Positions 50,829 to 59,327 of a stretch of 64,000 bases of DNA are shown here, piece after piece. The stretch is from Gordonia hankookensis (lineage in GTDB: Bacteria > Actinomycetota > Actinomycetes > Mycobacteriales > Mycobacteriaceae): NCBI RefSeq assembly GCF_014673215.1, contig NZ_JACWMS010000006.1:226505-290504 (forward strand), given 5' to 3'. A program made the position numbers and the translations under genes. How positions within the stretch are numbered: position 1 is the stretch's first letter; each line of letters begins with the position of its first letter. The notes beneath the pieces were generated by a model. The model was given only the letters and a program-made list of their open reading frames with translations. It had not been told where the DNA came from and ran no database searches.

Positions 50829-50844
50829 GCCTACATATGTATGG
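50829..50844. promoter_or_regulatory. MarR operator between MFS and MarR genes (copy 2)
   Basis: TACATATGTA (50832-50841) in the same CCTACATATGTATGGTGCA context as at 13655-13673. Conservation drops outside this block, which marks it as the functional element. Confidence 0.75.
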
Positions 50845-50899
50845 TGCATACGCCAAATTTTGCGTAGATTGTCCGGTATCGGACGGAAGGTTGGAGACA

Positions 50900-51388
50900 A
50901 TGTCAGGTGCCGGTGACGCATCGTTCTGGCCGTCACCCGTCTACCGTGACCTGGCCGAAGAGCTGTTGCGGATGGGGCGGCGCAAGACCAATGTCGTCCC
51001 GGGCACGCAGCTCGAGGCATCGGCCTTCGCGATTCTCTGGGTGCTCTCCGACGACCGGCCGCGAACCCTTCGGGAACTCAGTGAGGAACTCGATCTCGAA
51101 CAGTCGACGGTCAACCGTCAGGTGAACGCGGCGATCAAACACGGTTACCTCGAGCGATTCGAGGTCGAGGGGCAGATCAGTCGGCTCATCCGGCCCACTG
51201 CCGCAGGCCTCGACGCGTTCGAACACGACGGGATGCGACGGGCCGACCGCCTCATCCGCGTCTTCGCCGATCTCGCGCCGGGCTCACCGGATACCCTGCT
51301 GCACGAGCTCCGGGCGTTCAACGACGCCTACGAACGCTCTACGGCTCGGCAGGACGAGCAGCACACCGCGCGCCAGCACGCGCACTGA
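50900..51388 (+). CDS. MarR family regulator (copy 2)
   Basis: A 162-aa regulator nearly identical in its DNA-binding region to the MarR at 13729-14208 (SPVYRDLAEELLRM, LDLEQSTVNRQVNAAIKHGY in part). The ATG at 50900 follows GGAAGGTTGGAG. The shared operator and shared recognition helix imply that each regulator can bind both loci, so the two pumps may be cross-regulated. An SDR gene follows 14 bp later on the same strand and is probably co-transcribed. Confidence 0.9.
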   Translation: MSGAGDASFWPSPVYRDLAEELLRMGRRKTNVVPGTQLEASAFAILWVLSDDRPRTLRELSEELDLEQSTVNRQVNAAIKHGYLERFEVEGQISRLIRPTAAGLDAFEHDGMRRADRLIRVFADLAPGSPDTLLHELRAFNDAYERSTARQDEQHTARQHAH

Positions 51389-51402
51389 CCGCGAGGGGGT
51401 TC

Positions 51403-52263
51403 ATGGGGACATATGTGGTGACCGGTGCGGCGTCGGGCATCGGCAAGGCCTGCGCCGAGCGGCTGCGTGCGGCGGGCAACAGCGTGATCGGGGTCGACCT
51501 GCACGACGTCGAGGTGATCGCGGATCTGTCCACCTCGGGTGGTCGTCGAGCCGCGATCGGCAAGGTCGGCGACCTGGCCGGTGGGCGCCTCGACGGTGCG
51601 GTCATGGCAGCGGGCCTCGGTCCGGCCGCAGGCCGGGAGCGCATGATCGCGGAGGTCAACGTTCTCGGGGTCACCGAACTCCTCGACTCCTGGCAGGCGG
51701 CGTTCGCTGCAGCCGGTGACGCCAAGGTCGTGGTCTTCGGTTCCAACTCGACCACCACGACGCCGATGGTGCCGAAACGAGCTGTCCGGCGCCTCATGGG
51801 CGGAGAGCTCGACGCGGCCGTGCGGCAGATCCGTCGTCGGAGAGGTGTCTCGGGTCCGGTCGCGTACGCCGCGTCGAAGATCGCGGTGACGCATTGGTGC
51901 CGGGCGCGGGCGGTGAGCGACGACTGGGCAGGCGCTGGTGTTCGTCTGAATGTGATCGCGCCGGGCCCGGTGATGACCCCTCTGCTGCAGTCTCAGCTCG
52001 ACAGCGGAACCGGGTCGCAGGTGCGGGCGTTTCCGTTGCCCAGCCGTCGGTTCGGCACCGCCGAGCAGATCGCCGAATGGGTCCTGACGATGCTGTCTCC
52101 GGCTGCGGACTTCCTGGTCGGGAGCGTGATCGTCGTCGACGGCGGTACCGATGCGCTCATCCGGCCGGGCGATTGGCCGCGGCCGTTGCCGTTGCGATCG
52201 GTTCCACGCTTCCTGTGGACGATGTACCGGGCTCCGCGGCAGGGGCGGGTGGCCCGGTACTGA
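51403..52263 (+). CDS. SDR family oxidoreductase
   Basis: A 286-aa SDR: MGTYVVTGAASGIGKACAER in part (TGAASGIG, 7-14), catalytic YAASK, and IAPGPVMTPLLQSQL after the active site. DVTD-type and NNAG motifs are atypical (VMAAGLGPAAG replaces NNAG), placing it among divergent hydroxysteroid-dehydrogenase-like SDRs. It starts 14 bp after MarR copy 2. The substrate may be linked to the compound exported by the neighbouring pump. Confidence 0.87.
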   Translation: MGTYVVTGAASGIGKACAERLRAAGNSVIGVDLHDVEVIADLSTSGGRRAAIGKVGDLAGGRLDGAVMAAGLGPAAGRERMIAEVNVLGVTELLDSWQAAFAAAGDAKVVVFGSNSTTTTPMVPKRAVRRLMGGELDAAVRQIRRRRGVSGPVAYAASKIAVTHWCRARAVSDDWAGAGVRLNVIAPGPVMTPLLQSQLDSGTGSQVRAFPLPSRRFGTAEQIAEWVLTMLSPAADFLVGSVIVVDGGTDALIRPGDWPRPLPLRSVPRFLWTMYRAPRQGRVARY

Positions 52264-52375
52264 CGTGTGACGTCCGGTGTGTGCAGTGCGTGGGTGCGCT
52301 GCATGGGACGTGCAGTATTGAGCTGTCGCGTCGTCCCGATCCGCGGGTGCGACCGACCGATCGAGAGGATCCGTG

Positions 52376-52771
52376 ATGCCGAGTTTCCGTGAGGCGATCG
52401 ACGCCCGCGACCTGGACGCCGTGGAGGCGATGCTCGCCGACGACGTGGTGTTCCGCAGCCCCGTCGCGTTCAAGCCGTACGAGGGCAAGGCCATCACGTC
52501 GGCGATCCTGCGTGCGGTCATCGAGGTGTTCGAGGACTTCCACTACGTGCGTGAGATCGGTGGCCCGGGATCGGTCGATCACGCGCTGGTGTTCGAGGCG
52601 AAGGTCGACGGCCTGGCCATCACCGGCTGCGACTTCCTGCACTTCGACGACGACGGGAAGATCATCGACTTCATGGTGATGGTGCGCCCGCTACGGGCCG
52701 CCGAGGCGCTCGCCCGCGAGATGGGTGCCCGCTTCGAGCAGATCGTGAGTTCGGCTGCCGCCGGCGAGTGA
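52376..52771 (+). CDS. SnoaL-like/NTF2-superfamily protein
   Basis: A 131-aa protein with the NTF2-like alpha+beta cone pattern: an N-terminal helix (FREAIDARDLDAVEAMLADD in part), VVFRSPVAFKPYEGK, a central HYVREIG and the final strand IDFMVMVRPL. Such proteins bind small hydrophobic ligands, and some are isomerases or cyclases. The ATG at 52376 is used; the GTG three bases earlier is equivalent. GAGAGGA lies upstream. It is convergent with the O-methyltransferase gene. Confidence 0.83.
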   Translation: MPSFREAIDARDLDAVEAMLADDVVFRSPVAFKPYEGKAITSAILRAVIEVFEDFHYVREIGGPGSVDHALVFEAKVDGLAITGCDFLHFDDDGKIIDFMVMVRPLRAAEALAREMGARFEQIVSSAAAGE

Positions 52772-52808
52772 TGAGGTCACACCGGTCGGGCCTCACACCC
52801 GACAGGGC

Positions 52809-53471
52809 TCAGACCCGACACGACAGCTCCATGGTGTCGTTTCCTTTGCCGGGGAAATTGACACTCGTGTAGCCGTTCTCGGGTCGTCGGACCCGGTCGA
52901 GGTAGTCGGCGGTGTCGGGGCTCTCGGTGTTGTCGGCGACGATCAGTGCGCCGGTGGGCAACCGGGGCTCGAGGAGCTTCAGCACGGGCAGGTAGATCTC
53001 TTTCCATCCGTCCATGAACACGAAACCGATCTCGCCCTCGACGGTGGCGAGGGTTTCGAGGGCATCACCGTCGAGCACGGTGATCACGTCGTCGAGCCCG
53101 ACGTCGGCGAAGGTCGCCGACGCGGTCTCGATCTTCTTCGCGTTCAGCTCGGTGGTGTAGACGTGGCCGGTACCGTTGTCGCGCACGGCCGCCGCGAGGT
53201 GAAGAGTCGAGATGCCGTAGGACATCCCGAATTCGACGACGGTGACCGGCCGGGTCGCGCGGATCAGCGAGTACATGAGCCGGCCGGCCATCGGGCTCAC
53301 CGGCATGTACCGGTCCTGTGCGGCATCGGCGCGTTCGGCGGCGGTCCCGGCAGGTGCGGTGCGGGGCCGGTCGGGTCGGTGTGGTGGTCGATCGGCGACC
53401 TGGGCGGTGGCCTGGTCGTACAGCCTGGTGATCGTGGCGGCGACGGGATCGGTGTCCAGGGTGTTCGTCAT
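52809..53471 (-). CDS. O-methyltransferase (class I, SAM-dependent)
   Basis: A 220-aa methyltransferase of the catechol/caffeoyl-CoA O-methyltransferase type: SAM-binding VTVVEFGMSYGISTLHLA, then the acidic E of YTTELN, VLDGDALETL, and the metal-type FMDGWKEIYLPVLKLLEP in part. Methylation of a phenolic or other hydroxyl group is expected. It starts at ATG 53471 and stands alone, followed by a 207-bp space without a clear gene. Confidence 0.88.
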   Translation of the reverse strand: MTNTLDTDPVAATITRLYDQATAQVADRPPHRPDRPRTAPAGTAAERADAAQDRYMPVSPMAGRLMYSLIRATRPVTVVEFGMSYGISTLHLAAAVRDNGTGHVYTTELNAKKIETASATFADVGLDDVITVLDGDALETLATVEGEIGFVFMDGWKEIYLPVLKLLEPRLPTGALIVADNTESPDTADYLDRVRRPENGYTSVNFPGKGNDTMELSCRV

Positions 53472-53678
53472 GTCCTCACGCTAACGAAACGATCTGGCCG
53501 CTCGCTGTGTGTTCCCTGTGCTGTCCCGCCGGCCTGCCAGGACCCGGTGCAGGGCCTCGGCTCCGTGCAAACGGATTCGGGAGAGCGGGCAATTCGACCG
53601 GATGCGCCCCGAGTTGTTCCGGGATCCCGGAGCCGTATTCGTTCGCGGGGCCGTCGAACACGGCGGTACGCCGGTGCG

Positions 53679-54464
53679 TCACGCTCCGGCCGGCAACCTG
53701 GTGAAGTCGGGGGCTCGGCCCTCGGCGAAGGCGGTGAGCGCCTCGGTGTTCGCCGGGCCACCCATCAACTCGGCGAAGGCTGCGTTCTCGCAGTCACGCG
53801 CCGCGTCGATCTGACCTCGGATGGGCTCGTTCATCGTCCGCTTCACCGCGATCAGGCTGGAGATCGGCTGTTGCGCAATCTGTTCGGCATGTCTGGTCGC
53901 TACGTCGAGAAGCTCGTGAGGCTCACAGAGCCGCCACGCCAGGCCGATGTCCACTGCCTGCTCGGCAGAGATCCACTCCGAGGACATCAATACCCAGGCC
54001 GCATCCTGTCGGCCGAGCAGGCGGGGCAGCAGGTAGGAGGACGCCGCCTCGGGTGCGACCCCGAGGCTGGTGAACGGGCACTTGAACCGTGCTGCGGTCG
54101 AGACGAAGGCGAGATCGGCGAAGCCGAGGATGGTGGTTCCCAGCCCGAGTCCGAGTCCGTTGACGGCGCAGATCAGTGGCTTGGGAAAGGCGACGAGCGC
54201 GTCGATGAGACCAGGGAATCCGTATCGGCCCGGGACGAAGTCGGGATCACCGACGCGTTGCGCCATCTCCTTCAGATCCGTTCCGGCAGTGAAGGCCCGG
54301 CCCGTACCGGTCAGGAGCACGACGGCGACCTCGGGGTCGTCGGCGGCGTCGATGAGTGCCTGCGCGGTCGCATCGTAGAGCGCCTCGTCGAACGCATTGA
54401 GGGCGTCGGGGCGGTTGAATGTCAGTGTGCGTACCCGGTTGTGGGTCTCGACGAGCAGATTCAT
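53679..54464 (-). CDS. Enoyl-CoA hydratase/isomerase family protein
   Basis: A 261-aa crotonase: NRPDALNAFDEAL, the oxyanion-hole FTAGTDLKE (58-66) and GLGLGLGTTI (about 104-113), and a candidate catalytic Glu139 (APEAASS) with no second Glu at the usual first position, so isomerase-type chemistry is possible. It belongs to CoA-thioester breakdown. Its start overlaps the TetR gene stop by four bases, so the pair is co-transcribed and the enzyme probably belongs to the P450/FMO/thiolase cluster. Confidence 0.9.
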   Translation of the reverse strand: MNLLVETHNRVRTLTFNRPDALNAFDEALYDATAQALIDAADDPEVAVVLLTGTGRAFTAGTDLKEMAQRVGDPDFVPGRYGFPGLIDALVAFPKPLICAVNGLGLGLGTTILGFADLAFVSTAARFKCPFTSLGVAPEAASSYLLPRLLGRQDAAWVLMSSEWISAEQAVDIGLAWRLCEPHELLDVATRHAEQIAQQPISSLIAVKRTMNEPIRGQIDAARDCENAAFAELMGGPANTEALTAFAEGRAPDFTRLPAGA

Positions 54465-55120
54465 CGGCGGGCTTTCGTGGAGGAGGGACGCTGCGCTGTC
54501 CGCGACGACGCAGCCTTACGGGGATTTCTCGGTGCTCGGGTGGCCGAGGCGCGCGCCGAGGTGACCTCGGCGCGGACACCGGCGAGTATCCAGCGGATCG
54601 ATTGGACGAAGTTGGCCTCGGTCTTCGCTGCCGACTCGGGGTCGCGCTCCGAGAGCTTGATGTCGTGCATGCCGCGGACCTCAATGATCGTGTGGTTGAT
54701 GGTGAGGGCCACGAGTGCCCGACAGCATTCCTCGGCCAGTGGCGGATCGAAACCCTCCTTGCCGGTGGCGGCGACCAATTCGCTGACGTACTCCATCACC
54801 GCGTCGCCGTCGTCGATCGTCATCAGCTCGGTGAGATGGGGATGCGCGCGCAGTGCGTCGTGCAGCCCGAGACACCACTGCAGTGCGGTCGTCTCCCAAT
54901 CGCCGTGCTCGTGAAACTCCAGCCGCAGCCTGGAGAGATGCCGGGCAACGAGTGCACGGATCAGGTTCTCCCGGTTTCCGACCTGCTGATACAGCGTGCG
55001 GGTGGAGATCCTGAGGTCGGCGGCCAGGCGGCGTGTACTCAAGGCGCTGTCGCCCTCGTCGTCCAGCAAGACCAGTGCGCGCTCGTAGATCGTCTCCACC
55101 GGGATCAACGGCTTTGCCAT
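54461..55120 (-). CDS. TetR/AcrR family regulator of the catabolic cluster
   Basis: A 219-aa regulator with an N-terminal HTH (SALSTRRLAADLRISTRTLYQQV in part, about residues 25-50) and a TetR_C ligand domain. The C-terminal tail is basic and disordered (RAPRNPRKAASSR). It is divergent from the P450 gene, with the repeat CTTAC-G-GTAAG in between. The same half-sites recur at 58040 and 61654, so it may control several promoters of the cluster. Ligands of such regulators are commonly acyl-CoA or pathway intermediates. Confidence 0.9.
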   Translation of the reverse strand: MAKPLIPVETIYERALVLLDDEGDSALSTRRLAADLRISTRTLYQQVGNRENLIRALVARHLSRLRLEFHEHGDWETTALQWCLGLHDALRAHPHLTELMTIDDGDAVMEYVSELVAATGKEGFDPPLAEECCRALVALTINHTIIEVRGMHDIKLSERDPESAAKTEANFVQSIRWILAGVRAEVTSARASATRAPRNPRKAASSRTAQRPSSTKARR

Positions 55121-55206
55121 GGTCGCATCGTATCCGCGACGTGCGCCGACCCGCCGATGCCGTCGGCAAAGCCTTACGGGCCGGCGAGAAAGCGGTGTAG
55201 TTTTAC

Positions 55207-55217
55207 CTTACGGTAAG
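55207..55217. promoter_or_regulatory. Putative cluster operator, copy 1
   Basis: CTTAC-G-GTAAG in the divergent TetR/P450 promoter region, preceded by TTTTAC. It shares TTAC and GTAA half-sites with 58040-58048 and 61654-61666. Confidence 0.5.
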
Positions 55218-55278
55218 CACAACGGTCCGAGCCGCGGACGACGCGCAACCGGCCACCACCGGCCACGAGGAGTCACGG

Positions 55279-56514
55279 ATGACTGCACCCACCATCGACG
55301 AGGCGGCGCGGAGCGTCGCCGACCCCAAGGCATATGCCGACGAGACCCGCATCCATGCCGCGCTGACGCAGCTGCGGAGGGCGGCGCCCGTCGCCCATGT
55401 CGACGCCCCCCGCTACAACCCGTTCTGGGCAGTGACCAAGCACGCCGACATCATGACCGTCGAGCGGGCGAACAACCTGTTCACGAACGCCCCCCGGCCG
55501 GTTCTCATGACCGCACAGGAAGAAGAACTGCAGGCGGCCGCTCAGATCCGCACGCTCATACACATGGACGATCCCGAGCACCGTGTGATGCGGGCCGTCG
55601 CGCTGGACTGGTTCCGTCCCAAGGCCCTCAAGGCGATGAAGGAACGCATCGACGAACTCGCCCGGATTCACGTCGACAAGCTACGTGACGCGGGAAGGGA
55701 GTGTGACTTCGTGCAGGAGGTGGCGGTCAACTTCCCACTCTTCGTGATCATGTCGCTGCTCGGCGTGCCCGAGTCGGACCTACCCCGCATGCTCGAACTG
55801 ACCCAGGAACTGGTGGGATCGCAGGATTCCGAGTTCCAGCGCAGCACGAGTCCGGACGAGCAGATGGCGGCCCTGCTCGATATGTTCGAGTACTTCAGCA
55901 CGTTGGCCGCCCGGCGGCGGGACCGGCCGACCGGCGACATGGCCTCGACGATCGCCAACGCAGTGGTGAACGGTGAACCGCTCGGCGACATCGACGTGGT
56001 GTCGTATTATGCGCTCATCGCGACTGCCGGACACGACACCACCACCTCGACGATCTCCGGTGGTTTCCAGGCGTTGATCGAACACCCCGAGGAGCGGCGT
56101 CGGTTGACCGACGATCTCGATCTGATGCCGACGGCGACCGAAGAGATGATCCGTTGGGTGACACCGGTGAAGGCCTTCATGCGCACCGCAGCAGAGGACA
56201 CCGAGCTGGGTGGAGTTCCCATCGCGGCCGGTGATTCGCTCCTGCTGTCCTACGTATCGGGCAACCGGGACGAGGACGCCTTCACCGATCCGTTCCGGTT
56301 CGACGTCTCCCGCGAGATCAACAAGCACGTGGCATTCGGGTTCGGTGTGCACTTCTGCCTGGGCGCCGCTCTCGCCCGGATGGAGGTCAACAGTTTCTTC
56401 ACCGAACTGCTGCCTCGGCTCAAAGACGTGGAACCAGCAGGGGATCCGGAACTCACGGCCACCACGTTCGTCGGCGGGCTGAAACATCTGCCGATCCGCT
56501 ACACGCTGATCTGA
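55279..56514 (+). CDS. Cytochrome P450
   Basis: A 411-aa soluble bacterial P450: I-helix AGHDTTTS (250-256, oxygen activation), K-helix EEMIRW, and the heme loop FGFGVHFCLGAALARME in part with axial Cys360. It hydroxylates a hydrophobic substrate, and the sequence style resembles actinobacterial P450s linked to steroid or terpenoid breakdown. Redox partners (ferredoxin, reductase) are not encoded nearby. The SnoaL-like gene follows 44 bp later. Transcription is divergent from the TetR gene. Confidence 0.94.
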   Translation: MTAPTIDEAARSVADPKAYADETRIHAALTQLRRAAPVAHVDAPRYNPFWAVTKHADIMTVERANNLFTNAPRPVLMTAQEEELQAAAQIRTLIHMDDPEHRVMRAVALDWFRPKALKAMKERIDELARIHVDKLRDAGRECDFVQEVAVNFPLFVIMSLLGVPESDLPRMLELTQELVGSQDSEFQRSTSPDEQMAALLDMFEYFSTLAARRRDRPTGDMASTIANAVVNGEPLGDIDVVSYYALIATAGHDTTTSTISGGFQALIEHPEERRRLTDDLDLMPTATEEMIRWVTPVKAFMRTAAEDTELGGVPIAAGDSLLLSYVSGNRDEDAFTDPFRFDVSREINKHVAFGFGVHFCLGAALARMEVNSFFTELLPRLKDVEPAGDPELTATTFVGGLKHLPIRYTLI

Positions 56515-56558
56515 CGGTCGGACAGTCTGCGCTGAGTTGCTGCGCGAGGAGGAGAACG

Positions 56559-57041
56559 ATGCAAGCACGGGAGACAGCCGACACCGCCGCCGAGATCGAG
56601 GCCATCAAGGTGGTGAAGGCTCGCTACTGCCGATATCTCGACACCAAGGATGCCGCGGGCTGGCGGGGCCTGTTCGCCGACGATCTGGTCGTCGAACTGG
56701 ACATGATGCCCGCGACCGGCGGCGCTGATCCGATGACGGCCCCGCCGATCGTCGGTGCCGACGGCTTCGTGTCGAGCGTGTTGGAGACCCTGGCGGACGC
56801 GACGACGGTCCATCACGTCCATGGTCCCGAGATCGAGTTGACGTCGGCGGCGACGGCCACCGGCATCTGGGCGATGGAAGACCGGTTGGTCTATCCGGGT
56901 GGTCGATCGCTGCTCGGTGCCGGCCACTACCACGAGACGTACGAGAAGGTGGGCGGCGACTGGAAGATCAAGACCCAGCATCTCACTCGGCTGTGGGTCG
57001 AGTTGACCGGCGACTGGTCGGGTGCGGCGTTGTCGGATTGA
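56559..57041 (+). CDS. SnoaL_4/NTF2-like protein
   Basis: A 160-aa NTF2-superfamily protein of the SnoaL_4 type: IEAIKVVKARYCRYLDTKDAAGW in part with the family's conserved YCRYLDxKD-W, followed by HHVHGPEIEL and HYHETYEKVGGDWKIKTQHLTRLW in part. Members include dehydratases, isomerases and ring-hydroxylating beta-subunit-like folds. It follows the P450 on the same strand and is probably in one transcript, perhaps isomerising or dehydrating the hydroxylated product. Confidence 0.87.
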   Translation: MQARETADTAAEIEAIKVVKARYCRYLDTKDAAGWRGLFADDLVVELDMMPATGGADPMTAPPIVGADGFVSSVLETLADATTVHHVHGPEIELTSAATATGIWAMEDRLVYPGGRSLLGAGHYHETYEKVGGDWKIKTQHLTRLWVELTGDWSGAALSD

Positions 57042-57067
57042 GTTGTCGGATTGAGTTGTGACACCGA

Positions 57068-57994
57068 TCAATCGATGAACATCTCGCCGAACCGTTTGAG
57101 ATAGTTCACGGCTGCCTGCGGGCTCGAGCCGTCGACGTGGACAACGGCCCAGGTCGCTCCTCGACGACCGAGGTCGGCGAGGAAGTCCCGTGCTGCCCGG
57201 ACCGATGCCGAGTCGTCCAGATCTGTCGGCGGGCACACCACCTGTACGTCGATGCCGGCCGGATCCCGGCCGGCATCGGTCAGTCGCCTCCGGAGCTCAC
57301 CGAGCGCATCGGAGAAGTCGTCGGGTGTCGCGATGGTCGCGGTGCGGATCGCGGACGCCATCGCGCTGTCCACGATCAACGGCATCCAGCCGTCCCCGTG
57401 GTCGACGACGCGTCGCATCGCGGCGCGACTGTTGCCGCCGATCCAGATGGGCGGGTGTGGATTCTGGGTCGGACGCTGCAGCCACACCGGGCCGGTCGCG
57501 GCAAAATCGTCACCGCTCACCGGCGTTTCGGGATCTGTCCAGATCGCCCGCAGTGCTGCGAGAGCCTCGTCGAGCAGTTCTGCCCGCCGTTCGAAGGCGA
57601 CACCGACGGCGGAGAACTCCGATCGGAGGTAACCCGCTCCCACTCCCGCCACCAGCCGGCCGCCGGAGACGAGGTCAAGACTGCCGAGTGCCTTCGCCGA
57701 CAGGTAGGGAGTGCGAAACGGTAGCACGTACAGGTTCGTCATCAGCCTGATGTCGATGGTCACGCCCGCCATGAAGCTCAGTGCGGCAATGGGATCGAGA
57801 GTGTTGTGGCCGCCGTTGGCCCGCCACTTCGACGACGGTGCGGGGTGTTCGCTCAGGGCCACGCCGGCGAACCGTGACTGTTCGGCCTGCACGACGACAT
57901 CGCGGATGGCATGTGGGTTCAGAAAGTCATCGGGGGCGCTCGGCAACTCGCTCGGATACTCGAGGACGAACCTCATCGGGGCGTTCGCTGTCAC
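57068..57994 (-). CDS. LLM-class F420-dependent oxidoreductase (TIGR03619-like)
   Basis: A 308-aa luciferase-like barrel: MRFVLEYPSELPS, FAGVALSEHPAPSSKW, NTLDPIAALSFMAGVT, GRLVAGVGAGYLRSEF and PIWIGGNSRAAMRRVVDHGDGW in part, all typical of the TIGR03619 group. It would use F420H2 or FMN on a hydrophobic ketone or alkene. The GTG at 57994 has AGGA close upstream; the ATG at 57976 is an alternative that starts at MRFVLEY. Its promoter region contains TTAC-G-GTAA at 58040-58048 and is divergent from the kinase-like gene. Confidence 0.88.
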   Translation of the reverse strand: MTANAPMRFVLEYPSELPSAPDDFLNPHAIRDVVVQAEQSRFAGVALSEHPAPSSKWRANGGHNTLDPIAALSFMAGVTIDIRLMTNLYVLPFRTPYLSAKALGSLDLVSGGRLVAGVGAGYLRSEFSAVGVAFERRAELLDEALAALRAIWTDPETPVSGDDFAATGPVWLQRPTQNPHPPIWIGGNSRAAMRRVVDHGDGWMPLIVDSAMASAIRTATIATPDDFSDALGELRRRLTDAGRDPAGIDVQVVCPPTDLDDSASVRAARDFLADLGRRGATWAVVHVDGSSPQAAVNYLKRFGEMFID

Positions 57995-58039
57995 TGTTCC
58001 TGATCCCTTCGTGATGTGTTGACCGTTCAACTGTAGTGG

Positions 58040-58048
58040 TTACGGTAA
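58040..58048. promoter_or_regulatory. Putative cluster operator, copy 2
   Basis: TTAC-G-GTAA, 46-54 bp upstream of the minus-strand LLM gene, in the 229-bp divergent region that also serves the APH-fold gene. Confidence 0.45.
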
Positions 58049-58223
58049 ATGGGGTCACGGGTCGCCGTCGGCATCCAGTCCTTCTCCGCGAATTCATCAC
58101 CGAACACATTGCGGTATCAATTACAGTTGGGTCCGTCGGGCGATCCGTCACGCGGATGCCGAGCGCAGGAGGGCATCGCAGCCCGCGGGTCGCCCAACCG
58201 CAGCTGACGAAAGGGGCTCCGTC

Positions 58224-59327
58224 ATGAGCCGAGCATCGACCGCGACGATTCCACGCGGGCCCGAGGATGTCACCGAAGAATGGTTGTCGAGCATTCTCGA
58301 ACAGCACGGCCATCCGGCCGACATCGGAGCTGTGGTGGTCAAGCCGATCGGGACCGGTCAGGTAGGTGCCACCTTCAGGGTGACGCCCACCTACGAGCGG
58401 CGACCCGATGGTCTCCCGGACACCTTCGTCGTCAAGCTGCCGGCCGCCGACGAAAAAGTCCGCAACTCGGTGACATTCGGCTATCGCAGCGAATGTGCGT
58501 TCTACGCCTCGGTCAAGCGGCAAGTGCTCGTCCCGGCGCCCGACTGTTTTCATGTCGATGTGAGTGCGGATGCCACCGACTTCGTGCTGCTCCTCGCCGA
58601 CCAGGTGGGTGCGGAGCAGGGTGATCAGCTGGCCGGATGTGGTTTCGACGAGGCACTGCTCGCCGTTCGCGCTCTTGCCGGCCTGCACGCGCCCACGTGG
58701 AACGACCCGGTATGGCGGGACTTCGAGGGGCTCGCGTTCAACCTCCGGGACGAGGCCGCGATCCGGGGCCTGGGAGACTTCGCCGAGATGAGTGTCGCGC
58801 TCGCACTGGGTCGGATCGGCGACCAACTCATCCCGGTCGACCACGAAACCCTCGCTGCTGCCATGGGATCGGTCACCGGCTGGCTGCTGTCCGAGCGCGC
58901 CCCATGGGCCCTGCTGCACGGCGACTTCCGCCTCGACAATCTCCTGTTCCACGCCGACGGGAAAGGTGTGGCGGTGGTCGACTGGCAGACTCTCGGGGTG
59001 GGTCTGCCCACCCGCGATCTGGCCTACTTCACCGGGACCAGCCTGGAGCCGGACGTACGACGAGCAGTCGAGGGTCGACTGGTCGACCATTACCACGCCG
59101 AGCTCCGAACACACGGCGTGACCGACTATTCCCGTGCCCAGTGCTGGGAGGATTACCGACTGGGGATGATCCAGGCACTCCTGATCCCGTGCATCGCGAT
59201 CGCCGCCTCCATCGAAACAGACCGCGGAACAGCGATGTTCGTCGCCATGATCCGGCGCGGTTGCGAGGCGATCCGTGATCTGGGCACGCTCGCACTCATC
59301 CCCGCACCGATGGAACCGGAGCAGTGA
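58224..59327 (+). CDS. APH-fold phosphotransferase family protein
   Basis: A 367-aa protein kinase-like small-molecule kinase: Lys71 in FVVKLP, the catalytic loop LLHGDFRLDNLLF (Asp234, Asn239) and the metal-binding VVDWQT (Asp253). It belongs to the aminoglycoside/ecdysteroid kinase-like group that accompanies acyl-CoA dehydrogenases and steroid or terpenoid genes in actinobacteria. It probably phosphorylates a hydroxyl of a catabolic intermediate rather than an antibiotic. The ATG at 58224 is followed by typical residues. Its stop overlaps the FMO start. Confidence 0.9.
   Translation: MSRASTATIPRGPEDVTEEWLSSILEQHGHPADIGAVVVKPIGTGQVGATFRVTPTYERRPDGLPDTFVVKLPAADEKVRNSVTFGYRSECAFYASVKRQVLVPAPDCFHVDVSADATDFVLLLADQVGAEQGDQLAGCGFDEALLAVRALAGLHAPTWNDPVWRDFEGLAFNLRDEAAIRGLGDFAEMSVALALGRIGDQLIPVDHETLAAAMGSVTGWLLSERAPWALLHGDFRLDNLLFHADGKGVAVVDWQTLGVGLPTRDLAYFTGTSLEPDVRRAVEGRLVDHYHAELRTHGVTDYSRAQCWEDYRLGMIQALLIPCIAIAASIETDRGTAMFVAMIRRGCEAIRDLGTLALIPAPMEPEQ

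Noticed and set aside
53472..53678. Small frames between the O-methyltransferase and enoyl-CoA hydratase genes
   Set aside because: Pro/Arg/Gly-rich translations on both strands with no start signals; treated as non-coding.
53163..54914. 583-aa plus-strand frame opposite the O-methyltransferase, enoyl-CoA hydratase and TetR genes
   Set aside because: It is antisense to three genes with intact catalytic or DNA-binding motifs, and its composition is that of a GC-driven shadow.
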